DNA from: Humisphaera borealis
Lineage (GTDB): Bacteria; Planctomycetota; Phycisphaerae; Tepidisphaerales; Tepidisphaeraceae
NCBI RefSeq assembly: GCF_015169395.1
Contig: NZ_CP063458.1
Location: forward strand, 4,712,001-4,776,000
Direction: 5' to 3'
Length of the DNA: 64,000 nt
Shown here in pieces: positions 50,222 to 61,012 of this stretch. The notes beneath the pieces are model-generated. The model ran no database searches and was not told the DNA's origin. It saw nothing but the letters and a program-made list of their open reading frames with translations. The first letter of the stretch is position 1; each line of letters opens with the position of its first letter. The position numbers and the translations under genes were made by a program.

Positions 50222-50343
50222 CAGGGCAATCGCATGCGCCCATTGTGGTGCAGGCTTTAGCCTGCATCCGAGCATGTGCAGGCTGAAGCCCGCACCACAA
50301 ACGCCACCGCGCACATTCGAGTCAGGCACATGCGATTGCCCTG
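50222..50343. repeat. Nested inverted repeat element, 122 bp
   Basis: Outer arms 50222-50236 and 50329-50343 are perfect 15-base complements. Inner arms 50244-50266 and 50277-50299 are 23 bases each with two mismatches. It lies about 100 bases upstream of addB. Confidence 0.82.
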
Positions 50344-50483
50344 GCGGTCGGCGACTGTGTTGAAAGCCATTGAGTGCGATTTAAAAACAGCGTTATAGCG
50401 AGTGCTCATCGCAGATCTCGGTGGCTTTGTTTTGCCGAATTCGTCGTTTTGGCGCCACGCGACTGTCGGACGATTCCGTTGCT

Positions 50484-50573
50484 GGGTGGCATAGGCAAGC
50501 GTACTCGCTTGCCCGTGTCGAACGGCAATCGGCGTCCACCACGGGCAAGTGAGTACGCTTGCCCATGCCACCC
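50484..50573. repeat. Composite dispersed hairpin repeat, two inverted units
   Basis: Arms 50484-50517 and 50540-50573 (34 bases) are reverse complements with two mismatches. Each arm is itself a hairpin of the GTGGCATGGGCAAGCG family seen at 45004 and 46453. Confidence 0.85.
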
Positions 50574-50749
50574 CAACAGGCTCACAGATTCGGGCGGAAC
50601 GATCGACGCACTGCTCGAGCGGGCGTCGAAAACGGTCGGGGGAAAACCGCGTTAGCATATTGTACGGGTCGCCCGTGTTCTGTCCAATGAAAACTTGTCC
50701 TCCCCAGAAGCCCATCCGGCGGGCAATGCCCGCCCTTCGTGAAGCACGC

Positions 50750-51271
50750 CTACGTGAAGTGAACAGGCAGCGCCATCGCCATCGCCCAGATGAACATCAC
50801 GAAGCCGAAGACCACTTTCAGGATCGTGCCGTAGAGTCGTCCCTTGGTGGCGACGGCGCCGATGACGATCGTGTGATAGACCTTCTTGCCGGCGATCCAT
50901 TCACCGAGCGTTGCGCCCAGGAACGTGCCGGCCAGCACGCCGATGAGCGTGCCGACCACCGGGATGGGGATGAGCCCGGTCAGGAAGATCGCGCCCGCCA
51001 GCCCGCCGACGATCGCGCCGACTGAACCCCATCGGCTGCCGCCGATCTTGGAGGTCGCCCGGCCGGCGGCGAGGAACTCGACCACCTCGCCCACCGTCGC
51101 GAGCACCAGCAGTGCGATCATCGTGTAGAGGCCGACGTAGGCCCATCCCGTAACCCAGCCGTAGAGAAAGGCGCACAGCAGGATGAGCCAGTTGCCGGGC
51201 AGCGTCAGGACATTCAGCACGAGCCCGCAGATCAGCAGCAGGGCGAGGATTGCGTAGTAGAGCCAGTCCAT
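50750..51271 (-). CDS. DUF456-family membrane protein
   Basis: 173 aa from the ATG at 51271, where the first membrane helix begins (MDWLYYAILALLLICGLVLN); the longer frame to 51403 runs across a palindromic repeat. Nearly the whole chain is hydrophobic, with about five membrane helices, and glycine-rich segments such as GAIVGGLAGAIFLTGLIPIP and GTFLGATLGEW are typical of DUF456. Family function is unknown. The next gene upstream on the same strand is the ECF-like factor, separated by a double hairpin. Confidence 0.85.
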   Translation of the reverse strand: MDWLYYAILALLLICGLVLNVLTLPGNWLILLCAFLYGWVTGWAYVGLYTMIALLVLATVGEVVEFLAAGRATSKIGGSRWGSVGAIVGGLAGAIFLTGLIPIPVVGTLIGVLAGTFLGATLGEWIAGKKVYHTIVIGAVATKGRLYGTILKVVFGFVMFIWAMAMALPVHFT

Positions 51272-51327
51272 TGGGGTGCGGTCACTTGAAGACAGTTCCG
51301 AACGAGACGACGCGTTTGCGTACACGC

Positions 51328-51371
51328 CCACGGACAGCAGTCCGTGGGACCCACCGCGGCGCGGTGGGCGT
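51328..51371. repeat. Double palindrome upstream of the DUF456 gene
   Basis: CCCACGGAC-AGCA-GTCCGTGGG is followed directly by a CCCACCGCG/CGCGGTGGG palindrome. It lies between two minus-strand genes and may be a dispersed repeat or terminator for the ECF-like gene. Confidence 0.65.
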
Positions 51372-51410
51372 GGTGCATCGAGCCAAAGACAGATCATCGC
51401 CAAAGACGGA

Positions 51411-52136
51411 TCACTGTAGTCCGATGAGTCTCAGCAAGTCGGCGCGGTAAATCCACGCAAGAGCGAGCAACGAGATGACAACGGTCAGGAATACGAGCCG
51501 GGCAATTCGGACCGCCGACCGACGATCCGCCCAGGCACCGACACGGGCAGTGACGAACTGTTCCGTGACATCGGGGGAGGGACCCAGTGCGACAACGGCC
51601 GTGCGAAGCACACGCGTCAGAGGTTCGAACTGTTCGCCCGCTAGCGCCCGCATCGCATTGTCGGCGGCGCGAAGGTGGTTCTCGGCGGCGGTGGTCGAAC
51701 AGTCCATCGACACCCCCAGCAGCCGGCTGTTCATCCGCTGGCCATGATGCAGGATAAACGCCTCGGCCTGCTGCGGTGGCAGTCGGCGGATCCCGCGGAC
51801 GAACGCGGCCCACGCGGGGGTTTGCTGGTCGGAAGCGACCGCTTTCACGAGCAGGTCATCCGCCGAATCGGGCCGGCCGGGCGACACCCTTCGGACCGTC
51901 TGAAGGGCGTGGTGCGAGAACCAGTGCTCGGGATCGACGTGTTCGTTCCAGCGGGGCAGCACCGTCAGCGCGTGGCGGAAGCTGATGTCGACGATGCGAT
52001 CTGCGAAGTCGGCGTCGCCGCAGAGGGCACGCACCAGCCGACAAACGCCGGGGTGCACTTGTCGGAAGACCGCTTCAATCGCACGGCGGTTCCCGCTTCG
52101 GGCGCGTTCGAGCGTGTCTTCACCAATCTCGGTCAT
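51411..52136 (-). CDS. ECF-like sigma factor with C-terminal membrane helix
   Basis: 241 aa from the ATG at 52136. Residues 5-60 resemble sigma70 region 2 (LERARSGNRRAIEAVFRQVHP, then a DADFADRIVDISF helix). Residues about 115-165 resemble region 4 (RLPPQQAEAFILHHGQ, then an HTH-like LLGVSMDCSTTAAENHLRAA). The order and spacing fit an ECF factor, but the match is loose. A linker leads to one membrane helix near the C-terminus (about 212-230, LVFLTVVISLLALAWIY). Such a tether would keep it at the membrane until released. No separate anti-sigma gene is adjacent. It could instead be a degenerate, non-DNA-binding relative. Confidence 0.65.
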   Translation of the reverse strand: MTEIGEDTLERARSGNRRAIEAVFRQVHPGVCRLVRALCGDADFADRIVDISFRHALTVLPRWNEHVDPEHWFSHHALQTVRRVSPGRPDSADDLLVKAVASDQQTPAWAAFVRGIRRLPPQQAEAFILHHGQRMNSRLLGVSMDCSTTAAENHLRAADNAMRALAGEQFEPLTRVLRTAVVALGPSPDVTEQFVTARVGAWADRRSAVRIARLVFLTVVISLLALAWIYRADLLRLIGLQ

Positions 52137-52161
52137 GGGACGGATGATACCCGCTAAACAG

Positions 52162-52192
52162 ACACGCCCGGAACGAAACGTTCCGGGCGTGT
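52162..52192 (-). terminator. clpC terminator
   Basis: A perfect 14-bp stem (52162-52175 with 52179-52192) with a 3-base loop lies 32 bases past the clpC stop and is followed on the minus strand by CTGTTT. Confidence 0.8.
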
Positions 52193-52223
52193 GGGATTGC
52201 ATGATGACAAGCTTCGCGAACTG

Positions 52224-54767
<2,544 letters not shown>

Positions 54768-55220
54768 ATTGTTCTCCTGCTCGGCACTGATCTTCCCCGG
54801 ATTGTCCGGTGAAGCCATGTGCTTCATCTTTTCAATACATTTCCGTCGCCTGCCTTCGGCCGGCGAGGGTCGTGAGCCGCATCCCTGCGGGGGTTCTCAC
54901 GAATCAACGAGTTCCGCTACGAACACTGTCTTCCGTTCCGTCGCGTACAACAGCCGCGACCATCGACTGCCCGCTGGCCGCTCGCGACCGAACGATTCTA
55001 GGTTGCACCGCCGGGTTATCAAGGAATCGGCGAGTGTTGTGTTACGGAGATTTTTGGCAGTCGCGTTTCGCCGGTTTGCCGATAATGGCAGGCGGTGATG
55101 GTGCGCGCACGTCCGCGGGTTGAGCCGGCGGGCTGCTTCGGCTATCACCGACTGCTGGATCGGCCTCGAGCGGCGTTTGCCCCGGTGGCCGCCAGTTTGG
55201 CATTCGCTTGCGGAGTCCGG
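54768..55220. other. Divergent intergenic region clpC / DedA gene
   Basis: 453 bases with no credible ORF. It contains a stem-loop in the clpC leader (54870-54902) and should hold both promoters. No CIRCE-type heat-shock inverted repeat was seen. Confidence 0.5.
54870..54902 (-). promoter_or_regulatory. Two-tier stem-loop in the clpC leader
   Basis: TCGTGAG/CTCACGA and an inner CCGCA/TGCGG stem (loop TCCC, 3' side bulge GGGTT) lie about 100 bases upstream of the clpC ATG. It could be a leader structure; function not proven. Confidence 0.35.
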
Positions 55221-55964
55221 ATGAAGTTTTTCTCGCTGTTATTCGATCTGCTGCGACACCTCGGAGAGGACGCCAAATGGGAGGCGATGATCACTTATAT
55301 CGGCACCACAAACCTTTACGTGGTGCTGTTTGCGATCGTATTCGCCGAAACCGGCCTGGTCGTAACGCCCTTCCTGCCGGGGGATTCGCTCCTGTTCGCC
55401 TTAGGTGCTATCGGCACGCGGGACGTGGGCATCAACCTCCCGTTGATTACAACCCTGCTGATCATCGCCGCGATCATCGGTGACGCGGTGAATTACTGGA
55501 TCGGCTTCAAGCTGGGTCCGAAAGTGTTCAGTCGCGACGAAGGGCCTGGGGCAAAGAAGGGCGTGATGGACAAACTGCTGAATAAAAAGCACCTGCTTCG
55601 GGCCCAGGAGTTCTACGAGAAGTACGGTGGCAAGACGATCATCCTGGCCCGGTTCGTTCCGGTCGTCCGCACGTTCGCCCCTTTCGTGGCCGGCGTCGGC
55701 AAGATGAATTATCTCAAGTTCGCGATGTACAACGTCGTCGGGGCGATCGCGTGGGTGTCAATTTGCGTTGGTGCCGGCGTCCTGTTCGGCAGCACGCCGT
55801 TCGTGAAGAAGAACTTCGAACTGGTCATCGTCGGCATCGTGGTGATTTCGGTCCTGCCGATGGCGATCGAGTTCATCCGGGCCAAAAGGGCGGCTAAGTC
55901 AGGCGGGTCGGCGGTGGTCGAAGTCGCGACCATTGGCAAGAGCGAGGAGACGGCGATAAAGTGA
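55221..55964 (+). CDS. DedA-family membrane protein
   Basis: 247 aa from the ATG at 55221 (GGAG five bases upstream); the longer open frame from 55095 is Arg-rich and not family-like. Signature elements are FAETGLVVTPFLPGDSLLFALGAIG (about 38-62), the DAVNYWIGFKLG helix, and RFVPVVRTFAPFVAGVGKMNYLKF (about 150-173), with about five membrane segments. DedA/VTT-type proteins are proposed lipid or undecaprenyl-phosphate flippases in the inner membrane. The C-terminus is polar and cytosolic. The next gene begins 82 bases downstream on the same strand. Confidence 0.92.
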   Translation: MKFFSLLFDLLRHLGEDAKWEAMITYIGTTNLYVVLFAIVFAETGLVVTPFLPGDSLLFALGAIGTRDVGINLPLITTLLIIAAIIGDAVNYWIGFKLGPKVFSRDEGPGAKKGVMDKLLNKKHLLRAQEFYEKYGGKTIILARFVPVVRTFAPFVAGVGKMNYLKFAMYNVVGAIAWVSICVGAGVLFGSTPFVKKNFELVIVGIVVISVLPMAIEFIRAKRAAKSGGSAVVEVATIGKSEETAIK

Positions 55965-56046
55965 GCGGGTCGTACGGTCGCCGGTCATAGCCCTTGGCTT
56001 GGCCGGCTTTCACGTCCTGATTCCTGTCTCTTCGGGGGCCTCCCAC

Positions 56047-56613
56047 ATGACCACCTCGACCGAGTTTGTGACCTGCCCGCACTGCGGCGCTCAGAACTAC
56101 CAGACCGCCCAGCTCTGCCATCACTGTCAGATGGCTCTACCGACAGTGGCGACTTCGCCGCGACTGGTGACCGGCGGCGCAGAAGCGACTTCCTCGGCCG
56201 GGGCAAAGCTCCAGAGCGACGAACTTCGCAAACAGTCGAAGAAGGCAACCAATACCCTTCTGGCTGTTGCGATCCTTAACCTGGTCGCAGGGGCGATCTT
56301 TTATGCGATCGGCTCCCAGGCGGGCCGCAACCGAATGGATGAGACCGTCCTGGCAACGATTCTGGCAGTCAGCGGCCTGTTCGGGGCTCTCTACTTCGGG
56401 CTCTGGTTCTGGGCGCGCAAGACTCCGTTCCTGCCTTCGCTCATCGGGATGATCATCTACGTCATCTTCACGGTGGTGACATTCGCGCTGAATGCGTCGT
56501 CCGGGAAAGTGACCATTCCGTGGTTGAACATTGTGATCATCGCCCTGCTCGTGCAGGGGATGAACGCTGCAAAGAAGAGCGACGAGATCAAGCGAAAGTT
56601 CGGATTGCAGTAG
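56047..56613 (+). CDS. Zinc-ribbon membrane protein
   Basis: 188 aa from the ATG at 56047. A zinc ribbon Cys10-x2-Cys13-x10-Cys24-x2-Cys27 (CPHCGAQN...CHHC) begins the protein. A Ser/Thr/Ala linker follows, then four hydrophobic helices (about 75-95, 108-128, 133-153, 160-180), with the basic tail IKRKFGLQ at the end. Such zinc-ribbon plus four-helix proteins are common but uncharacterised. The downstream tail-anchored protein starts within about 40 bases, so they are probably co-transcribed. Confidence 0.8.
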   Translation: MTTSTEFVTCPHCGAQNYQTAQLCHHCQMALPTVATSPRLVTGGAEATSSAGAKLQSDELRKQSKKATNTLLAVAILNLVAGAIFYAIGSQAGRNRMDETVLATILAVSGLFGALYFGLWFWARKTPFLPSLIGMIIYVIFTVVTFALNASSGKVTIPWLNIVIIALLVQGMNAAKKSDEIKRKFGLQ

Positions 56614-56655
56614 TCATTCGGCAGCAATTCTCCCTGCCTGTTGGAGAGGCGACGC

Positions 56656-57216
56656 GTGGTCATCGAGCACACCTTTGTCACCACCATGCCCGTCGGCCAG
56701 GCGCTGACGACGGCGGGGGAGTTTCTTTCAGCCCGCGGATTCCAGGCCCAGGCCGAGACCGCGTTCACCATGGGCGGTGCGTGGCAGGCGATCGAGCTCT
56801 TGCGCGGCAAGGCAGGGGCGGGGTCGGCGAAATCGCTTTCAGAACTGCCGCAGCGGGTTCGACTGGAGTGGGACCGTGGCAGAGTCGTCGTAGCGGCGTC
56901 GATCTATCCGAAGAACGACAAGCACCAGAAGAACCATGTCACGCTGCTGGACCCGACTACCTCGGACATCGCCGCCGTGAAAGTTCCCGAGGCGCTGGGC
57001 TGCCTCTTGTTTACGGTGGTTCGGAGCCTTGAACTGCTCCTGGCCCAACGCAATCCCGAAGAGGCCGCCAATACCTGGCAAGCCATGGAAGCGGGCGTTG
57101 CCCGTCGCGCTGTAGCAGACCGCCAGCGGCTCAAGTCCTACCGCAACCGCCTTCTGGTGATTTTCGGGGTTGGTATCCTGGCGGTCGTTTTGGCGATTCT
57201 GGCCTTCTCACATTGA
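56656..57216 (+). CDS. Tail-anchored protein of unknown function
   Basis: 186 aa from the GTG at 56656, preferred because GGAGAGG (56643-56649) lies 6 bases before it. It begins VIEHTFVTTMPVGQALTTAGEFL, followed by a mixed alpha/beta cytosolic part (strands VRLEWDRGRVVVAASI and helix GCLLFTVVRSLELLLAQ), and ends in a single membrane helix (LLVIFGVGILAVVLAILAF). I do not recognise the family. It follows the zinc-ribbon membrane protein closely and precedes the SpoIIE phosphatase by about 250 bases. No catalytic signature is visible. Confidence 0.7.
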   Translation: MVIEHTFVTTMPVGQALTTAGEFLSARGFQAQAETAFTMGGAWQAIELLRGKAGAGSAKSLSELPQRVRLEWDRGRVVVAASIYPKNDKHQKNHVTLLDPTTSDIAAVKVPEALGCLLFTVVRSLELLLAQRNPEEAANTWQAMEAGVARRAVADRQRLKSYRNRLLVIFGVGILAVVLAILAFSH

Positions 57217-57463
57217 ACTGATCAGGGCACCTGTTGCCGCGCCCGCTCTCAGATAGCTCACACTCCCTGGATACCTGCTGTAACGCAGACCTCATTCCAA
57301 GGCTGTCGCCGAAACACCGCTTGGGACGGATCTCGTATGATACGGGAATGGAACGGTCGGTGAGGGAGACATTGCTTTCTGTTCGGCAAACACCGTGACG
57401 GTCGAACCCTTCCATTTTTGATCGCGTCGCCTACATTCTGCCGCGACCGGAAGCAGTTCATCC

Positions 57464-59188
57464 ATGGCCCTCCCCGACACCGACAATCTAAGCCTTACCG
57501 ATTTCGTGGACCGCGAGACGCTCCAGGAGATTCAGGACTCGTTCGCCGCGGTGGCGCAGGTGAAGGCGACCATCACCGACGCCGAGGGCAACGTGCTGAC
57601 CCAGGCGATGCCGACGCGCGGTTTTCTGCGGCGGCAGCGTGCCCTGGCCGAGGCCGCCGGGCTGGCCGAAGACGGGCAGCCCACCCGGGCCGGTGCCGAA
57701 TACGTCGCTCCGATTGTCGTTGACGACAAGCGCGTGGGCACCATCCGCATGTCGGCCACTTCGTCCCCGGCACCGATCGACGAGGGCAAGCTCCAGCAAC
57801 TGGCTCTGAAGTACGGTCTGGACATCAAGCAACTCAAGACGCTCGCCACCCAGCTCAATCGGGCGCGCGGGGGGCAGGCGGCGTCGATCCAGTTTTTGTT
57901 CCTGCTGGCCAACGCGATCGCACGGCTCTGCTTCCAGGAATACCAGCTCCGCCAGCGGATCAACGAGATCACCGCGGTTTACAGCATCACGATGATGCTC
58001 TCGGAATCGCGCGACCTGAAAAAGGTGCTGAACCGCGCGGCGCGGTTCGTCGCCGAGGTGATGAGCGCCAAGGCCGCCTCCATCCGCCTTGTCGATGAAG
58101 AGCGCGATGAGCTGACGATCCAAGCGGTCTTCAATCTCTCGCCGCAATACCTGAGCAAGGGTCGCATCCAGCTCAGCAAAGCCGAGATCGACCTTGAGGC
58201 GCTCGGGGCCGACGGCTTCGCGTTCGTTGCCAACATGCAGGATGACCCGAGGGTGATCTTTCCGCAGGAGTCTGCCCGCGAAGGCATTGTGTCGATGCTT
58301 TCGGTCGGCATGCGGTACAAAGGGCGGCCGGTCGGCGTGATGCGTGTTTATACGGACCACGAGCAGCGCTTTAGCCCGCTGAAGATCGACCTGCTCAAGG
58401 CGGTGGCGGCGCAGGCGGCGGCGGCGATCGAGAATACGCGACTGCTGGAAGACGCGGCCGTCGCCGACGCGCTGGAGCGCGAAGTCCAGACCGCTGCCGA
58501 CGTCCAGCAGCGGATGATCCCGCAAACCCCGCCAGTCGTTCCGGGTCTCGACCTGGCCAGCGTCTATGTGCCGTGCTACACGCTGGGTGGCGACTTCTTC
58601 GACTTCATTACGCTCCCCGACGACAACCTGGGCCTGGCGATCGCCGACGTCAGCGGCAAAGGCGTGCCCGCGAGCTTGACCATGGCGATGGTGCGGTCAT
58701 TCCTGCGGGCGCAGGTCGATAACGTCTATTACCTGTACGAAGTGGTGAAGCGAATCAACCTACTCGCCTGCCGCGACGTACGGCCGGGAGAGTTCGTCAC
58801 GCTGTTTTATGGCGTGCTCGATGCGCGCAACCGCCGGTTCACGTACTGCAACGCGGGTCATCCGCCGGCGATGCTTTTCCGCAACGGGCAGGTGACGGAG
58901 TTGAACGCCGACAACATGGTGTTGGGGGTCGATCCGGACGAAGACTACAAGCAGTCCTTCATTCACCTGGAGCCGGGCGATGCGCTGCTGCTGTACACCG
59001 ACGGCCTTCCCGACGGCCGTAACTTCCTCGACGAGGCGTTCGGCCGGCAGCGTGTGATCGAGGCGTTCAAAGAGGGTGGCAAAACCGCCGAGGAGATCGC
59101 CCAGAACGTGCTCTGGCGTCAGCGGAAGTTTGTGGGGATGGCCAAGCGAACGGACGACGTGACGATGATCGTGGTGAAGGTTCGCTAA
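57464..59188 (+). CDS. GAF / SpoIIE-type PP2C serine phosphatase
   Basis: 574 aa from the ATG at 57464, cytosolic. An N-terminal sensory part (about 10-110, VKATITDAEGNVLTQ) resembles PocR-like ligand domains. A GAF domain follows (about 175-330, ending VAAQAAAAIENTRLLEDA). From about 340, a coiled EREVQTAADVQQRMIPQ leads into the RsbU/SpoIIE phosphatase with metal-binding LGGDFFDF (Asp377), IADVSGKGVPASL, GHPPAM, YTDGLPDGR and KRTDDVTMIVVKVR. All metal ligands look present, so it should be active. Such enzymes dephosphorylate anti-anti-sigma (STAS) proteins; no STAS or anti-sigma kinase gene is adjacent. Confidence 0.93.
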   Translation: MALPDTDNLSLTDFVDRETLQEIQDSFAAVAQVKATITDAEGNVLTQAMPTRGFLRRQRALAEAAGLAEDGQPTRAGAEYVAPIVVDDKRVGTIRMSATSSPAPIDEGKLQQLALKYGLDIKQLKTLATQLNRARGGQAASIQFLFLLANAIARLCFQEYQLRQRINEITAVYSITMMLSESRDLKKVLNRAARFVAEVMSAKAASIRLVDEERDELTIQAVFNLSPQYLSKGRIQLSKAEIDLEALGADGFAFVANMQDDPRVIFPQESAREGIVSMLSVGMRYKGRPVGVMRVYTDHEQRFSPLKIDLLKAVAAQAAAAIENTRLLEDAAVADALEREVQTAADVQQRMIPQTPPVVPGLDLASVYVPCYTLGGDFFDFITLPDDNLGLAIADVSGKGVPASLTMAMVRSFLRAQVDNVYYLYEVVKRINLLACRDVRPGEFVTLFYGVLDARNRRFTYCNAGHPPAMLFRNGQVTELNADNMVLGVDPDEDYKQSFIHLEPGDALLLYTDGLPDGRNFLDEAFGRQRVIEAFKEGGKTAEEIAQNVLWRQRKFVGMAKRTDDVTMIVVKVR

Positions 59189-59228
59189 GTGACGGGAACG
59201 AACCGACGGCGACGGACGGTTCGCCCGA

Positions 59229-60698
59229 TCAGTGCTTCCGTCCCCGCCACAGATGCCGCACGCCCTGCACCGCGCCGGTCGGCGTGGGGAAGAGCAGATT
59301 CTTCAGCGCCCGCCCGAGCCAGTCTTTCCACCTCAGCACCCGGATGCGGAGTTCCAGCCGTTGCAGCGAGGCATCGCGCGGGTCGAGCCGCAGGCCCTCT
59401 TCCACCCAGTAGGTGGCTTGTTCGTACTTGCGGAGCCGCTCGTACGCCAGCGCGAGGTTGTAGACCGCCATCACGTGCTTGGGATCAACCGCCAGGCAGC
59501 GTCGGCAGCTTTCGATGCCGTCTTCGAAGCGGTCGCAGAGGAATTGCGCGACGGCCAGGTTCTGCCAGCCGTCGGCGTGGTCGGGGTCGAGAGATACAAG
59601 GCGTTTTAGGCAGGCGATCGAGGCGCGGGACAAGCCGGTGTCGATCAGGAGATTCGACAGCTCCAGGAGAATCTGGGGGTTGTGCGGTCGCAGGAGCATC
59701 TCGGCGCGTAGGTGCTTGCGGGCCAGCGTGCGTTCCCCACGCGAATGGTGAATGCCGGCCAGCCTCAGGTGTGCGCCGGCAAAGGTGGGGTCCAGCGCCA
59801 GAACTCGGCGAAAGGCGTCGGCGGCGCGGTCGTGGGCGAAGGCAGTGCGCTCGGAAAACGCGCCGATGCGGAAGCCATTGGCATCCGCCGATGCCGCAGA
59901 CGCCAGGCCCGCGCTGGCAGCGCCGTGTCGCAGGAGCCACTGACCGTAGTGGAAGTAGCCGGCCGGGCGTTCGGGGGCCAGTTCGATGGCGCGATGGAAC
60001 TTTTCCCCCGCCTCATCGACCCGGCCCATCTCGATCAGCAATTCGCCCAGGTCCAGTAACGTGTCGGTATTGCCCGGCTCCTTGCGCAGTGACATCAGGT
60101 AGTGCTGGCGCGCGGCCTCAAGTTCCCCCTTTTGCCAAAGGGACTCGGCGATGCGGAGCTCGATCTGCGGAAAGCTTTCGTCAAGTTCAGCGGCCTTGCG
60201 GAAGCACCAGACGGCTTTGTCGAGATTGCCCCGTTCCAGCAGGCTCAGTCCCAGGTTGTGATAGCAATCGGGACACTGATCCTTGAACAGCCGGGCGGTG
60301 TAGAACATTTCCTCGGCGCGCTGGTGGTCGCCGATCTCGGCGTAAGCGAGGATGCGGTTGCAATAGCTCGGTTCGTAGCTGGGATCGACGGCCTCGATGC
60401 GCTCGAAGGTGGCGATGGATTCGTCGAGTCGGCCGAGCCGTCGAAGGTCGGCGCCGATGTGCGTCATCGCGTGCAGGTCGTTGGGTTCGATCTCCAGGGC
60501 CCGGCGGTAGGCATCAATCGCCTCGTCGAATCGGTCCATTTCGTCGAGCGTCAGGCCGATATTGAAGTACCAGGCGGCGTTGTACGGATTGATGTTCGTG
60601 GCGGCGCGCAGTTCCTCCAGCGCCTCGCTCCAGCGTTGCTGTTCAAAGAGTTCCTGGGCTCTTTCGACCCGTCGCTCGGCATCATCCCAATCGTTCAT
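59229..60698 (-). CDS. Tetratricopeptide-repeat protein
   Basis: 489 aa from an ATG, cytosolic. At least ten TPR units are visible between residues 5 and 450 (cores such as WYFNIGLTLDEMDRFDEAIDAYRRALEIEP, CYHNLGLSLLERGNLDKAVWCFRKA and AVYNLALAYERLRKYEQATYWVEEGL), with the canonical W-L-G-Y-A-A-P pattern. No signal peptide or enzyme domain is present. The C-terminal 40 residues are basic. Its role is probably as a scaffold; the partner is unknown. It converges on the SpoIIE gene and is divergent from the HEAT-repeat gene. Confidence 0.88.
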   Translation of the reverse strand: MNDWDDAERRVERAQELFEQQRWSEALEELRAATNINPYNAAWYFNIGLTLDEMDRFDEAIDAYRRALEIEPNDLHAMTHIGADLRRLGRLDESIATFERIEAVDPSYEPSYCNRILAYAEIGDHQRAEEMFYTARLFKDQCPDCYHNLGLSLLERGNLDKAVWCFRKAAELDESFPQIELRIAESLWQKGELEAARQHYLMSLRKEPGNTDTLLDLGELLIEMGRVDEAGEKFHRAIELAPERPAGYFHYGQWLLRHGAASAGLASAASADANGFRIGAFSERTAFAHDRAADAFRRVLALDPTFAGAHLRLAGIHHSRGERTLARKHLRAEMLLRPHNPQILLELSNLLIDTGLSRASIACLKRLVSLDPDHADGWQNLAVAQFLCDRFEDGIESCRRCLAVDPKHVMAVYNLALAYERLRKYEQATYWVEEGLRLDPRDASLQRLELRIRVLRWKDWLGRALKNLLFPTPTGAVQGVRHLWRGRKH

Positions 60699-61012
60699 CG
60701 GTGTGCAGCGTCGAAAAAGGTCAGACCTGTAGCGTCACGTGACGCGGGAATGTACCCGCCCCATTGAAACGCTGGCAAGCGCCATCGGTTCGACGCGGAT
60801 AGAATTTGCCAGCAAGGGTCCGGCTTTTTCGCGAGACGGAAATGGAGTAATCTTCGGGGGTTGACGCGTTGAAGATCGGCGGTGTCGACGGGCGGTGCGA
60901 GGTTTGGGCGAGCGACGTGCCACGGCAATCGGAGCGGAACGTCCGCCCGGGCCGCGTCTTGCTTCCGCTGCCGGCATTCTTTGGCAGACAGGGGTCGAGG
61001 TATTTGACGGCG
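60699..61012. other. Divergent intergenic region TPR / HEAT-repeat genes
   Basis: About 314 bases. It contains the perfect palindrome at 60732-60745. No supported small gene, although the HEAT frame is open through much of it. Confidence 0.4.
60732..60745. promoter_or_regulatory. Perfect 14-bp palindrome upstream of the TPR gene
   Basis: GCGTCACGTGACGC is fully self-complementary and lies about 34 bases before the TPR gene start, a typical operator position. Confidence 0.45.

Larger units (their letters stand above)
50126..50749. other. Repeat-rich gene-free stretch upstream of addB
   Basis: 624 bases with no credible ORF. It contains the nested inverted repeat 50222-50343 and the composite hairpin repeat 50484-50573 (both listed), plus the addB promoter region on its left edge. 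Confidence 0.6.

Noticed and set aside
50126-50329. N-terminal extension of AddB up to 50329
   Set aside because: It would run through the nested inverted repeat; the ATG at 50125 has a strong Shine-Dalgarno sequence and the Walker A motif at the normal position.
45004-50573. CRISPR array formed by the repeated GTGGCATGGGCAAGCG units
   Set aside because: Units are irregularly spaced over 5.6 kb, some inverted, with no regular spacers and no cas genes nearby.
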